64,000 nt of DNA from positions 62,001 through 126,000 of the forward strand of contig NZ_NEFY01000006.1 in NCBI RefSeq assembly GCF_002258215.1, given 5' to 3'. The notes beneath the pieces were generated by a model. It was not told the origin of the DNA, made no database searches, and worked only from the letters and a program-made list of their open reading frames with translations. Within the stretch, counting starts at the first letter, position 1; each line of letters starts with the position of its first letter. The translations under genes were made by a program, and so were the position numbers. Origin of the DNA: Marinobacter vinifirmus (GTDB lineage Bacteria; Pseudomonadota; Gammaproteobacteria; Pseudomonadales; Oleiphilaceae). Of the stretch, positions 18,001 to 27,220 are shown piece by piece.

Positions 18001-19668
18001 ATGGACACAGCAAAGAAACTTCCCCTGGAAATGGTTTACCACCGGGAGGCCACAATGGCGGACTCCCTCTATATGACCCAGCCCATCGGCGATGGCAAGG
18101 TGGTGCAATACACCTGGGGCCGGGCGGTAGACGAAGCCCGCCGGATGGCATCGTACCTGAAGTCTCTTAACCTGCCGGAGAAAAGCCGTATCGGCCTGAT
18201 TTCCAAGAACTGTGCCCAATGGGTGATGACCGACTGGGCAATCTGGATGGCCGGCCATATCTCCGTGCCGCTGTATCCCACCCTGAATGCCGATACCGTC
18301 AACTACATCCTCGACCATGCTGGGTGTGAAGTCCTGTTTGTGGGCAAACTGGACGACTGGGACATGATGAAGCCCGGCGTGCCGGATTCCGTGCGCTGCA
18401 TTTCCTATCCCCTCAGCCCGCCCAATGATTTTGAAACCTGGGACGATATCGTTGCCAAGTATCCGCCGCTGGAAGGCAAGACCGAGCGTGAGCCCGAAGA
18501 GCTGGCCACCATTGTTTACACCTCCGGCAGTACCGGCCGGCCAAAAGGCGTGATGCTGAGTTTCAATAACATGGCCTTTGCCGCCGCCGGCGGTATCGAA
18601 ACCCTGGGCGTGGGCCCGGGTGAGCGGATGTTGTCTTACCTGCCGCTTGCCCACGTGTTCGAACGGACCTTTGTGGAGCTTGGCTCACTGTACGCCGGGT
18701 TCGAGCTGTATTTTGCCGAGTCACTGGATACCTTTGTCCAGGACCTGCAGCGTGCACAGCCGACCCTGTTCCTGTCTGTACCCCGCCTGTGGGTGAAGTT
18801 CCAGCACGGCGTGCTGCAGAAAGTGCCGAAGCAGAAGCTTGAGCGTTTGCTGAAGATCCCGGTGGTCAGCAAGCTGATCAAGAAAAAAGTGCTCAAGGGG
18901 CTGGGGCTCGACAAGGTCAAGCTGGCCGGCTCCGGTTCGGCGCCGCTGTCCAACGATGTGCTCGACTGGTACCGCAACCTGGGGCTGGAGCTGCTGGAAG
19001 GCTACGGTATGTCCGAGAACTTTGCCTACTCCCACATGAACAAGCCCGGCCGTACCCGGACCGGTTATGTTGGCGAGGCGCTGCCCGGCGTTGAAGTAAG
19101 GATCAGCGAGCAGGGCGAGGTGCTGGTGAAGAGCCCGGCCACCATGATGGGCTATTACAAGGACGAGGAGAAAACCCGGGAAACCTTTACCGAGGACGGC
19201 TTCCTGAAAACCGGTGACAAGGGCGAAATCGACGATATGGGCCGTCTCAAGCTGACCGGCCGCATCAAGGAAATCTTCAAGACCAGCAAAGGCAAGTACA
19301 TTGCCCCTGCACCGATCGAGAACCGCCTGATGGCTCACGATGCCATTGAGATGGTGTGCGTTTCTGGTGCCAACCAGACCCAGCCCCATGCGCTGGTGCT
19401 GCTTGGCGAGGAAATCCGTCCTCAGATGGCCGACGCCGGTTTCCGGAAGGAAATCGAGGAAAGCTTCAAGAAGCTGATTGCCGACGTGAACAAGACCGTG
19501 GATCCCCACGAGCAGCTGGCGTTCATCACGGTTGTCAGCGATGAATGGTCCATCGAGAACAGCTTCCTGACACCTACACTGAAGCTCAAGCGTAACGTGG
19601 TGGAGGATGCCTACCAGGCGAAGGTGGATAACTGGTATGCCCAGAAGCAGCCGGTAATCTGGCAGTAA
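18001..19668 (+). CDS. Long-chain acyl-CoA synthetase (AMP-forming)
   Basis: A 555-residue member of the adenylate-forming superfamily. Motifs: P-loop TIVYTSGSTGRPKG (around residue 172), GYGMSE (around 335), the FLKTGDKGEIDDMGRL hinge motif and the catalytic-lysine region LTGRIKEIFKTSKGKYIAP. It activates fatty acids with ATP to acyl-AMP and then acyl-CoA. The start has AGGAAGG upstream. The KELK/FACS-like C-terminus suggests long-chain substrates. It stands alone, with a bidirectional terminator after it. Confidence 0.88.
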   Translation: MDTAKKLPLEMVYHREATMADSLYMTQPIGDGKVVQYTWGRAVDEARRMASYLKSLNLPEKSRIGLISKNCAQWVMTDWAIWMAGHISVPLYPTLNADTVNYILDHAGCEVLFVGKLDDWDMMKPGVPDSVRCISYPLSPPNDFETWDDIVAKYPPLEGKTEREPEELATIVYTSGSTGRPKGVMLSFNNMAFAAAGGIETLGVGPGERMLSYLPLAHVFERTFVELGSLYAGFELYFAESLDTFVQDLQRAQPTLFLSVPRLWVKFQHGVLQKVPKQKLERLLKIPVVSKLIKKKVLKGLGLDKVKLAGSGSAPLSNDVLDWYRNLGLELLEGYGMSENFAYSHMNKPGRTRTGYVGEALPGVEVRISEQGEVLVKSPATMMGYYKDEEKTRETFTEDGFLKTGDKGEIDDMGRLKLTGRIKEIFKTSKGKYIAPAPIENRLMAHDAIEMVCVSGANQTQPHALVLLGEEIRPQMADAGFRKEIEESFKKLIADVNKTVDPHEQLAFITVVSDEWSIENSFLTPTLKLKRNVVEDAYQAKVDNWYAQKQPVIWQ

Positions 19669-19693
19669 CGGCTGCAGGATTGATGGTGAACGA

Positions 19694-19728
19694 CAAAGGC
19701 CCGGCAAATTGCCGGGCCTTTGTTTTTT
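19694..19728 (+). terminator. Terminator after the acyl-CoA synthetase
   Basis: CAAAGGCCCGGCAA (19694-19707) pairs with TTGCCGGGCCTTTG (19709-19722), followed by TTTTTT. It may also serve the convergent iron-permease gene. Confidence 0.9.
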
Positions 19729-19748
19729 GCGCCAGTTGAAAACCGGCC

Positions 19749-21437
19749 CTAAGCCATGGAGCGGGAATTGGAGATGGAGCGGTTCATCAGAATAATCGGG
19801 ATGATACCGGCCAGTACAATGATCAGCGCCGGCAGTGCGCTATGGTAAAGCTGCTCGTCAGACGCAAACTGATACACGTAAGTGGCCAGGGTTTCATAGT
19901 TGAAAGGCCTCAGTATCAGCGTTGCCGGCAGCTCCTTCATGCAGTCCACGAAGACCACCAGTGCCGCCGTAATCAGTGTACCCCTGAGCATCGGCAGGTG
20001 GACTTTCACAAGGGTTTTGCCGGGGCTGTGGCCCAGTGAGCGGGACGCCATATCCATGCTTGGGGTTACTTTCTGCAGGGCGCTTTCCACGCTGCCGGCT
20101 GATACTGCCAGAAAGCGGACGGTGTAGGCGAAGATCAGGGCAAAGGCACTGCCGCTGAGCAGCAGGCCGGTACTGACTCCCAGGTAATCCCGCATCAGGG
20201 AATCCAGCCAGTTATCAAACCCGGCCAGGGGGACGATCACACCGACTGCCAATACGGCACCGGGCATGGCATACCCCAATGAGGACAGGCGCATCAGCAC
20301 CTGCATGCCACGGGTGTTGTGCAGCCGGCGGCTATAGGCCAGGGTTACCCCGATTACCAGCGTGGTCAGGGCGGCCGAGCCGGACAGGAACAGGCTGTTC
20401 ATGGTGTTGCGCAGGAAGTCGGGGTTCCAGCTTACATCGAAATATTCCCAGGCGTAGTAGCCGAGCGTTGCACCGGGAATGACAAAGCCCAGTACCAGTG
20501 GTACGGCACACACCACCACGCAAATCATCTGGCGCGGGAAAGACATGGTGAACCGGTGCAGCGGCTCACGGTTGTCCCGGGCGGCAAACTGTTGTTGGCG
20601 GCGGCGGGAATAGCGTTCCAGCGTCACCAGCAGCACCACGAACATCAGCATGGTGGTGGCAATCTGCGCGGCTCCCCCCAGATTACCCAGGTTCATCCAG
20701 GTATCGAACAGGCCTGCGGTGAGCGTTTGTACCGCAAAGAAGTCCACGGTGCCGAAGTCGTTCAGGGTTTCCATCAACACCAGCGACAAGCCTACGGCGA
20801 TGGCCGGGCGCGCAATGGGCAACACCACCTTGAAGAAGGTGCTCAGGGCAGAATGGCCAAGGCTGCGGCTGACCGCAAACAGCGATGGGGACTGTTCAAG
20901 AAACGCAGCGCGGCCCAGCAGGTACACGTAGGGGTACAGTACGAGTCCGATCATGATGGTCGCGCCGCCCAGGCTGCGTATTTCCGGAAACCAGTAGTCG
21001 GCGGCGCTTTGCCAGCCAAACCAGTCCCGCAGGGCAATCTGAACCGGGCCCGCGTAATCCAGCAGGCTGGTATATACATAGGCGATCACGTAGGCGGGCA
21101 CCGCAAAGGGCAGCATCAGCGCCCATTCGAAAAACTTGCGGCCGGGGAATTCGCACATGGTGACGGCCCAGGCCGTTGCCAGCCCGATGGCCAGTGTTAT
21201 TACGCCCACACCGATCATCAGCTTGATGGTAGTCACCAGGTAGCGGGGCAGGGTGGTTTCCAGGAGGTGCGGCCAGATGTTCTCTTCCGGGAACAGGGCC
21301 AGGATAATCACCGACAGAACGGGTAATGCGACGATGGCAGTGGTGACCAGTGCGCTGATCATCCATCGTTTGGAGGTTCGTTTGGCCAGCAATGGTTGCG
21401 AAAGACCCGGGTTGGCGCTGGTAACGACCTCTGTCAT
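19749..21437 (-). CDS. Ferric-iron ABC transporter permease (FbpB/SfuB-like)
   Basis: A 562-residue double-length permease with about twelve membrane segments in two homologous halves, each with an EAA-type loop (SRSLGHSALSTFFKVVLPIARP in the first half in two pieces, ASRSLGHSPGKTLVKVHLP in the second). This is the architecture of FbpB-type ferric-iron importers. It lies downstream of the binding-protein gene, separated by 174 bases with a hairpin. No ATPase gene is adjacent, so the energy-coupling subunit must come from elsewhere. Confidence 0.88.
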   Translation of the reverse strand: MTEVVTSANPGLSQPLLAKRTSKRWMISALVTTAIVALPVLSVIILALFPEENIWPHLLETTLPRYLVTTIKLMIGVGVITLAIGLATAWAVTMCEFPGRKFFEWALMLPFAVPAYVIAYVYTSLLDYAGPVQIALRDWFGWQSAADYWFPEIRSLGGATIMIGLVLYPYVYLLGRAAFLEQSPSLFAVSRSLGHSALSTFFKVVLPIARPAIAVGLSLVLMETLNDFGTVDFFAVQTLTAGLFDTWMNLGNLGGAAQIATTMLMFVVLLVTLERYSRRRQQQFAARDNREPLHRFTMSFPRQMICVVVCAVPLVLGFVIPGATLGYYAWEYFDVSWNPDFLRNTMNSLFLSGSAALTTLVIGVTLAYSRRLHNTRGMQVLMRLSSLGYAMPGAVLAVGVIVPLAGFDNWLDSLMRDYLGVSTGLLLSGSAFALIFAYTVRFLAVSAGSVESALQKVTPSMDMASRSLGHSPGKTLVKVHLPMLRGTLITAALVVFVDCMKELPATLILRPFNYETLATYVYQFASDEQLYHSALPALIIVLAGIIPIILMNRSISNSRSMA

Positions 21438-21533
21438 GAGTGATCCGTTCTGATAGTGGTGATGAGAAGTGTTCCGATTTTAGATACTGAGCATGCTCCC
21501 TGCAATGATGCGGGTCATTTCCTTTTGTCCTGC

Positions 21534-21573
21534 TAAAAGAAAAGGTGCCCCGGAACCCTCCGGAGCACCTTTC
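21534..21573 (-). terminator. Intra-operon terminator hairpin after the iron-binding protein gene
   Basis: AAAGGTGC with CCGG pairs with CCGG and GCACCTTT (21541-21573), and on the minus strand runs into TTTTCTTTTAGC. It lies between the binding-protein gene and the permease gene, so partial termination is expected. Confidence 0.7.
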
Positions 21574-21611
21574 GAGTCAGCTATAAAAGCTATCGATCAG
21601 TTACTGATGGA

Positions 21612-22625
21612 TCAGCCGTCGTAATCCACGGTGTCGACCAGCTTTACTGCGGCGTTCCGGTTGTTGGCAATCTCCTGGAGAGACAGGCCATCAGGGTTGA
21701 TCTCACCCCATTCAGCCACCAGGCCGGTGGGCTTCACTTCCGGGTTAGCCGGGTACTCGGTGTTTGCCTCGGCGTAGATACGCTGGGCGCTCGGCGATGA
21801 CAGGAACTCCATCAGTTTGATGGCGTTGTCCTTGTTGGGAGCGCTCTTGGTCAGGGAGATGCCGCTGATATTTACGTGGGTGCCGCGGCCTTCAGCGTTC
21901 GGGAATACCAGGTTCACCTGTTCGGCAATCGGGCGCTGGTTCTCGTCCATCAGCATGTTGCCATAGTAGTAGCTGTTGCCAATGGCTACGTCACACACGC
22001 CTTCGGCGATGGCTTTGATCTGGTCTCGGTCACCACCTTGCGGTTTGCGGGCCAGGTTCTCTTTAACGCCTTCCAGCCATTCCCGGGTCGCTTCCTCGCC
22101 ATGGTGGGCAATCATCGAAGAAATCAGGGCGATGTTGTAGGGGTGCTTGCCACTGCGGGTACAGATGCGGCCTTCCCACTTGTCATCGGCCAGGTCTTCG
22201 TAGCTGGCGATTTCACCGGCTTCCACGCGCTCTTTGGAGGTGAAAATCAGGCGGCCACGGGTAGTCAGTGCATACCACTTGCCTTCCGGGTGGCGCAGGT
22301 TTTCCGGAATGTTCTTGTTCAGCGTGTCTGACTCAACACCGGCAACCAGGTCTTTCTCGACCAGCTCGTTAATGCGGGAGATATCGACCGTCATTACGAT
22401 ATCTGCCGGGCTGTTTCGGCCTTCACGCTCCAGGCGCTCTGCAAGGCCCTGCTTGGCGAAAACCACGTTGGTTTTGACGCCGGTTTCGTCAGTAAAGGCA
22501 TTCAACAGAGGTTCAAGCAGGTAAGCCTGGCGGTAAGAATAGATATTCACTTCGCCGTCTGCAGAAGCGGTCAGGGGCAGGGCCGTCAGGGCGATGGCAG
22601 CGGTAGCGGCAAGTTTCATTCGCAT
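21612..22625 (-). CDS. Periplasmic ferric-iron-binding protein (FbpA/FutA-like)
   Basis: A 337-residue periplasmic binding protein with a signal peptide ending at ALPLTASAD. It opens VNIYSYRQAYLLEPLLNAF, the YS-R motif of class III iron-binding proteins, and has GNSYYYGNML, whose paired tyrosines are typical iron ligands. It delivers Fe(III) to the inner-membrane permease downstream. A Fur-box-like sequence lies 60-85 bases upstream, fitting iron-repressed expression. The gene diverges from a lipoprotein gene. Confidence 0.9.
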   Translation of the reverse strand: MRMKLAATAAIALTALPLTASADGEVNIYSYRQAYLLEPLLNAFTDETGVKTNVVFAKQGLAERLEREGRNSPADIVMTVDISRINELVEKDLVAGVESDTLNKNIPENLRHPEGKWYALTTRGRLIFTSKERVEAGEIASYEDLADDKWEGRICTRSGKHPYNIALISSMIAHHGEEATREWLEGVKENLARKPQGGDRDQIKAIAEGVCDVAIGNSYYYGNMLMDENQRPIAEQVNLVFPNAEGRGTHVNISGISLTKSAPNKDNAIKLMEFLSSPSAQRIYAEANTEYPANPEVKPTGLVAEWGEINPDGLSLQEIANNRNAAVKLVDTVDYDG

Positions 22626-22685
22626 GGTTTCGTTCCTTTGGACTTTGGGCCTGTATGTGGATGAATCTTACAAGCAACTATAAAC

Positions 22686-22709
22686 GTCAACCATTCTCAT
22701 TACTATCAG
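22686..22709 (-). promoter_or_regulatory. Fur-box-like operator upstream of the iron importer
   Basis: On the minus strand the sequence AGTAATGAGAATGGTTGAC matches about 12 of 19 positions of the Fur consensus GATAATGATAATCATTATC, with the AATGAGAAT core seen in many Pseudomonas Fur sites. It sits 61-84 bases upstream of the iron-binding-protein start. Confidence 0.55.
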
Positions 22710-22826
22710 CATCGGAGTCAATAACCCTTTTGGAATAATTTGGTGCCGCAGAATGATGAGTAGTACGTAGATAAAAACGGCAGGCCGTCGATAATGGAGT
22801 GAGTCAAGCAAGGAAGGTTTTTACTG

Positions 22827-23429
22827 ATGAAATGCCCGTCGATCGCCCGAAGTGTTGTGATTTTTGGACTGCCACTCCTGCCCCTGCTCGGGTTGTCGGG
22901 GTGTGCCAGCTATTACACTCACTACGCCATGTTTCCAGCGGAGAATTCGGCCGGCGAAAGCCGCCAGGTAAGGGTGCACTGGGATAGCGCCGACTATCCT
23001 GACTGGTGGTTGCTGTCTGACAAGTCCACCACCATGAAGGTGGAAACGGAGTGCAGCGAGCGGGTCTGGCGGCTGGCTGATGACAGTCATGACCAGGCAG
23101 GGGAGTGCGGAGATGGCATCCGGGCCTGTGCAGATCCGGCCCGGGACACTGTGGCGGGTTCAGGCCAGCCGGCATCCGGCACCACCGCGTGTATGACAGT
23201 TTCATCCCCGGACGGAGCCGGGCGCATTGCGGAGCTGGGCGGCCAGTTTTCTTTGCGGGTTTCCTGTGAGCCTGCGCAGCGGCAACTAATCCGGGGTGAC
23301 GAAGAAGTTAACGTCGATTACATCCGCTCCTCAGCGGTGGCTTATACCGTGTTCGCCAGGCGGGTACCCAGAGGCTCTTTGAGTGCGCGCTTGCCGGCTT
23401 TTGATGAATCCCGGTGCAAGGCAGAGTGA
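22827..23429 (+). CDS. Putative lipoprotein of unknown function
   Basis: A 200-residue protein with a lipoprotein signal peptide: a hydrophobic stretch VVIFGLPLLPLLGL and the lipobox LSGC (Cys about residue 26). The mature part is rich in Cys (CSERV, CGDG, CAD, CMTV, CEPA, final CKAE) and charged residues, with no domain I recognise. The even number of late cysteines suggests periplasmic disulfides. It stands alone between the divergent iron importer and the HD-GYP gene. Confidence 0.6.
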   Translation: MKCPSIARSVVIFGLPLLPLLGLSGCASYYTHYAMFPAENSAGESRQVRVHWDSADYPDWWLLSDKSTTMKVETECSERVWRLADDSHDQAGECGDGIRACADPARDTVAGSGQPASGTTACMTVSSPDGAGRIAELGGQFSLRVSCEPAQRQLIRGDEEVNVDYIRSSAVAYTVFARRVPRGSLSARLPAFDESRCKAE

Positions 23430-23600
23430 TCCGCCTGAGCGAACCTGTGACGGGTGTCCCGCGGATACAGTTTGTTTCACAAAGATAAACTGAGTTACCT
23501 GGCGGCGATGTACATTGACGGATAGCTACTAAATTAAGGTGGCGTCTTTTTGCGGAAGTGGCAAACTGTAAAATAGTGTCAAAAGCTTGAGCCGAGGTGT

Positions 23601-24911
23601 GTGGTGGGCGTAAGTCAAAAACAGATAATGGTACATGACCTCGAGATCGGCATGTTTGTGTCGGATCTCGATCGTCCATGGCACCAGACGCCATTCCCCA
23701 TTCAGGGGTTCTACATTCGTTCTCAGAGCGATATCCGGGCCCTGCATTCCCATTGCAAGTGGGTCAAGGTAGACGTTGCCGAAGCGCGGCAGAAGGTTGA
23801 CCAGGAAGAGGGCAATGTCCGCCTGTTCAGCCAGCGGGCTTCCGGGCGGGGTAATGGCCGGAACGAGCTGAAACTGCCGCCACTGAGTATCCGCGAGCCG
23901 GTCAGCCACCAGGTTACGGTACCTCTGCGTAAGGAAATAAAGGCTTCGCGGGAACTTCTCGACGATGGCGAGGCGGCTCTTCAGAAGGTTTTTAATTCTA
24001 TTCGCTCCGCCAAGGCCCCCGATTTGCGGCCGGTAGCTGATCTCACCCGCAAGATGGTTTCCAGTGTCGTTCGTCAGCCCAGTGCCTTGCTGTGGCTCAG
24101 CCGTACCCGCCACTATGATGATTTTCTTTACCAGCACGCCCTGAACACAGCGGTTTGGGCGTTGGTTTGTGGTCGTCAACTGGGCTTGAATGAAGGTTTG
24201 CTTAACCACCTGGCGATGGGCTGCCTGTTGTCCCAGACAGGTAAGACTGCGTTGCCAAAAGACCTGGTAGAGCGCGAGCAACAGCTTTCTGCGGAAGAGT
24301 ACACACATTATCGTGGTTATATCGAGCAAGGTGTGGCGCTTTTGCAAAACTCGGGGCTGTCCCGGGCAGTGATGACAGTGGTTCAGAACCATCGAGAGCG
24401 CCATAACGGTTCCGGTTTCCCTCAAGGGCTGAAAGGCGACAGAATTCCGTTGCTGGCCAAGGTCGCCGGTATTGCCGAGTTTTTCGAATCGCTGATTACG
24501 CCCCGCGAAACCCGCGATTCACTGACGCCGGCGAAAGCGGTGTCGATGCTTTACGAAATGCGTAACATCGAGTTTCAGGATGACCTGGTCGAGGCCTTCA
24601 TCAAGGCAATCGGGGTTTACCCCACCGGCAGCCTGGTGGAGCTGTCAGACGGGCAGCGGGGCATTGTGATTTCCCATTCGCCGGAACGGCGGCTGTGGCC
24701 CAGTGTCATGGTGATGCAGGATGCCGGTCGCCAGTCCCGTAAAACGGCAAAGATTATCGACCTGGCCAGCTATAACGAATCGAAATCCGGAGAGGCGATG
24801 CTGTCTGTTAAAGAGTGCTTGCCCAATGGTACGGAAGGGCTGGACCCGGCCGGCTATGATGTGACCGGAGCCGAGTCCCGCTGGTCGCTGGGCAAGCTGC
24901 TCAGTCGATAA
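23601..24911 (+). CDS. Degenerate HD-GYP domain protein with N-terminal DUF3391-like region
   Basis: A 436-residue protein starting at GTG 23601 (an ATG at 23628 is an alternative). The first ~140 residues (VHDLEIGMFVSDLDRPW...) look like the DUF3391 region that precedes many HD-GYP domains. The HD-GYP fold is recognisable (HALNTAVWA, NGSGFPQGLKG, RIPLLAKVAGIAEF), but metal ligands are replaced: HD is SQ at 211-212, the first His of HHE is Asn263, and the late Asp is Glu293. It is unlikely to be a c-di-GMP phosphodiesterase and may be a binding or scaffold protein. Its 3' end overlaps the convergent lipoprotein gene by 11 bases. Confidence 0.85.
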   Translation: MVGVSQKQIMVHDLEIGMFVSDLDRPWHQTPFPIQGFYIRSQSDIRALHSHCKWVKVDVAEARQKVDQEEGNVRLFSQRASGRGNGRNELKLPPLSIREPVSHQVTVPLRKEIKASRELLDDGEAALQKVFNSIRSAKAPDLRPVADLTRKMVSSVVRQPSALLWLSRTRHYDDFLYQHALNTAVWALVCGRQLGLNEGLLNHLAMGCLLSQTGKTALPKDLVEREQQLSAEEYTHYRGYIEQGVALLQNSGLSRAVMTVVQNHRERHNGSGFPQGLKGDRIPLLAKVAGIAEFFESLITPRETRDSLTPAKAVSMLYEMRNIEFQDDLVEAFIKAIGVYPTGSLVELSDGQRGIVISHSPERRLWPSVMVMQDAGRQSRKTAKIIDLASYNESKSGEAMLSVKECLPNGTEGLDPAGYDVTGAESRWSLGKLLSR

Positions 24912-26019
24912 TTACCCGGATATCCTTGGTAATCCACCGGTAGGTGTCTTCGGGCCTGAAGTTGATCCGGATGTCGGATTCACCACCGGTGTCGCCCGCC
25001 ACATAGTACTCTACTTCCGCCGTCTGCCAGCTCCAGGAGTGCACCGCGATATCATTCGGGCGGGCGCTGACTGCCTCGATTTCGGCTAATGCCGCCTCAC
25101 CACCGATTTTTCGTACTTCAATGGTTTTGATGCCGGTGTCGCTGGCGGGATGGCGGGCCCGGGATTCTTTCAGGAAGTAACGGCGGCCGTAATGATTGGA
25201 GATGCTTGCCAGCTCCCGCTCAAGGTAGTTTTCAGCCTGCTCACTGTCGACATCTTCCAGGGTTCTGACAGCTTCGCGGATTCGGTCGGCCAGGGATTGC
25301 AGGTCTTCTTTGTAAACGGTGTTCGGGTCCAGGTCCTCGTCGTTTTCGGGGCGAGACGGTGCTGCCTCAATTTCCTGCTGGCTGGGCGGCGCGCCACAGA
25401 GGCGGTCATCCTCAGGGTAGAAGCAGATACTTTGCAGAATGCGGTTCGCTGGCGAATCTGCCGCGGAAAAATCCTGGGCGCTCACGGTGAAATCGAGGGT
25501 GTCAGGGATATCCGGATCGTTAATCGCTGCATTCAGCTGCTCGATCACTCTCGGGCGAATGTCGATGCCTTCGCCTTCGCTCACGTTGCCGGACCAGTCC
25601 AGCGCCAGCAGGAATCGTGTGCGGTTTTGAAGTTCGGTGTTGTTCAGGAGCAGATTGAGTTCCACCGGCCGGTGATCTTTCAGGCCCCGATCGTTCACGC
25701 TGGCGGTTTTCAGGGCTTCCCGCAGTTCCGGCTGAAAATCCAGGAAGCTGACAAAATCCTGTGCCGGAACGTTATCGATGATCGGTAACTGGCCCACTTT
25801 CAGTGACAGGGTTTCACCGAGATAGTAGCGGAACTCGCCGGCCTCGTTGGTTTCACCGCTCTGGCTGTTGGTGGTGTAGGTCAGTCCGCTGAGGCCCTGG
25901 TAATTGATTCGCCCGATGCGGGTGTCGTCAGAGCCGGAGCCGCCGCTGTCCAGGCAGCCGGTGCAAACCACGGCAGCGGAAAGTGGAAGAAACAGGCGGG
26001 TAAGGTGAACGAGTTTCAT
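24901..26019 (-). CDS. Putative outer-membrane or periplasmic lipoprotein, unknown function
   Basis: A 372-residue protein with a lipoprotein signal (lipobox VCTGC, Cys22) followed by a Gly/Ser/Asp linker. Next comes INYQGLSGLTYTTNSQSG and GEFRYYLGETLSLKVGQL, a short beta-sandwich-like module found at the N-terminus of many gammaproteobacterial surface lipoproteins. The remaining 250 residues are acidic and mixed alpha/beta, with no family I can name. It is convergent with the HD-GYP gene (11-base overlap). Confidence 0.6.
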   Translation of the reverse strand: MKLVHLTRLFLPLSAAVVCTGCLDSGGSGSDDTRIGRINYQGLSGLTYTTNSQSGETNEAGEFRYYLGETLSLKVGQLPIIDNVPAQDFVSFLDFQPELREALKTASVNDRGLKDHRPVELNLLLNNTELQNRTRFLLALDWSGNVSEGEGIDIRPRVIEQLNAAINDPDIPDTLDFTVSAQDFSAADSPANRILQSICFYPEDDRLCGAPPSQQEIEAAPSRPENDEDLDPNTVYKEDLQSLADRIREAVRTLEDVDSEQAENYLERELASISNHYGRRYFLKESRARHPASDTGIKTIEVRKIGGEAALAEIEAVSARPNDIAVHSWSWQTAEVEYYVAGDTGGESDIRINFRPEDTYRWITKDIRVIID

Positions 26020-26269
26020 GGTATGTCGTACAATCCCTTCGCGTTGACCTGAAGCACCCGATGCCTGGTGACAGGTGTCTTGTAAGTTGTTGTAACGGCA
26101 TTATAGGGACGGTGCCTGGAGTATATCGGGAATCCTGTCGCAGTTTGGGGGTTTGGCCTGCTGGCCGGTTTGTAATCCGCGGCCTTGAAATACCGCCTTT
26201 TGCCACAATTCAATAGCTCTCTACTTTTTAGCCTGGCTTGCCAGGTAAATTTCGGAAACGGTACGGTTT

Positions 26270-27220
26270 ATGACCTTTGCACTCGAAATCGAAGGGCTGG
26301 AGAAAAGCTACGGCGATGGCTTCCGGGCCCTGAAGGGAATCGATCTGAAAGTCAGGGAAGGGGACTTTTTCGCCCTGCTGGGCCCCAATGGTGCCGGCAA
26401 ATCCACGACCCTGGGCATAGTGTCGTCCCTGGTGAACAAGAGTGGCGGCAAGGTGAGGGTGTTTGGCCACGATATCGATACGGATCTCTCGGGCGCCAAG
26501 CTGAACCTTGGTGTGGTGCCACAGGAGTTCAACTTCAACCAGTTCGAGAAAGTCATTGATATCGTCACCACCCAGGCCGGGTATTACGGCATTCCGCTCA
26601 AGCAGGCCAGGGTTTCTGCCGAAAAATACCTGCGCAAGCTTGGTTTGTGGGACAAGCGAGACACCCCGTCCCGCATGCTGTCCGGCGGTATGAAGCGGCG
26701 CCTGATGATTGCCCGGGCGCTGGTGCATGAACCCAGGTTGCTGATTCTTGACGAGCCGACCGCCGGTGTCGACATCGAATTACGGCGCTCTATGTGGCAG
26801 TTCCTGGAAGAGATGAGCCGCCAGGGCACCACCATTATCCTGACCACCCATTACCTGGAAGAGGCGGAAGCCCTGTGCCGTAACATCGCCATTATCGACC
26901 ACGGCGAGATTATCCGGCACACCAGCAAGCGGGAACTGCTGCAGCAGCTGAACGTGGAAACCTTTGTTCTGGATACAGAACAATTGATGGATTCCGCGCC
27001 GGAACTGGACGGCTTCCGTAGCAGTCTTAACGAAGACGGCGCCCTGGAAGTCGATGTGGAGAAAGGTCAGAGCCTGAACTCCCTGTTTGTCGAACTGGAA
27101 CGTCAAGGAATCAAAGTGGTGAGTATGCGTACCAAGGCCAACCGGCTGGAGGAGCTGTTTGTGCGAATGGTCGAAGACAATGCCCGGGCAGCCGAAAACG
27201 GCTCGGGGGTGAAAGCATGA
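26270..27220 (+). CDS. yadG: ABC-2 type exporter ATP-binding protein (YadG-like)
   Basis: A 316-residue ABC ATPase with Walker A LLGPNGAGKSTT, signature LSGGMKRRLMIARAL, Walker B LLILDEPTAGVDIELR and the switch TTHYLEEAE. The C-terminal extension is typical of ABC-2 exporters. It overlaps the permease gene by four bases (ATGA), and the pair matches E. coli YadG/YadH, whose exported substrate is not known. Confidence 0.88.
   Translation: MTFALEIEGLEKSYGDGFRALKGIDLKVREGDFFALLGPNGAGKSTTLGIVSSLVNKSGGKVRVFGHDIDTDLSGAKLNLGVVPQEFNFNQFEKVIDIVTTQAGYYGIPLKQARVSAEKYLRKLGLWDKRDTPSRMLSGGMKRRLMIARALVHEPRLLILDEPTAGVDIELRRSMWQFLEEMSRQGTTIILTTHYLEEAEALCRNIAIIDHGEIIRHTSKRELLQQLNVETFVLDTEQLMDSAPELDGFRSSLNEDGALEVDVEKGQSLNSLFVELERQGIKVVSMRTKANRLEELFVRMVEDNARAAENGSGVKA

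Noticed and set aside
26020-26269. A possible gene or RNA in the 250-base gap before the YadG-like gene
   Set aside because: Only short unsupported frames are present, with no convincing promoter or structure.
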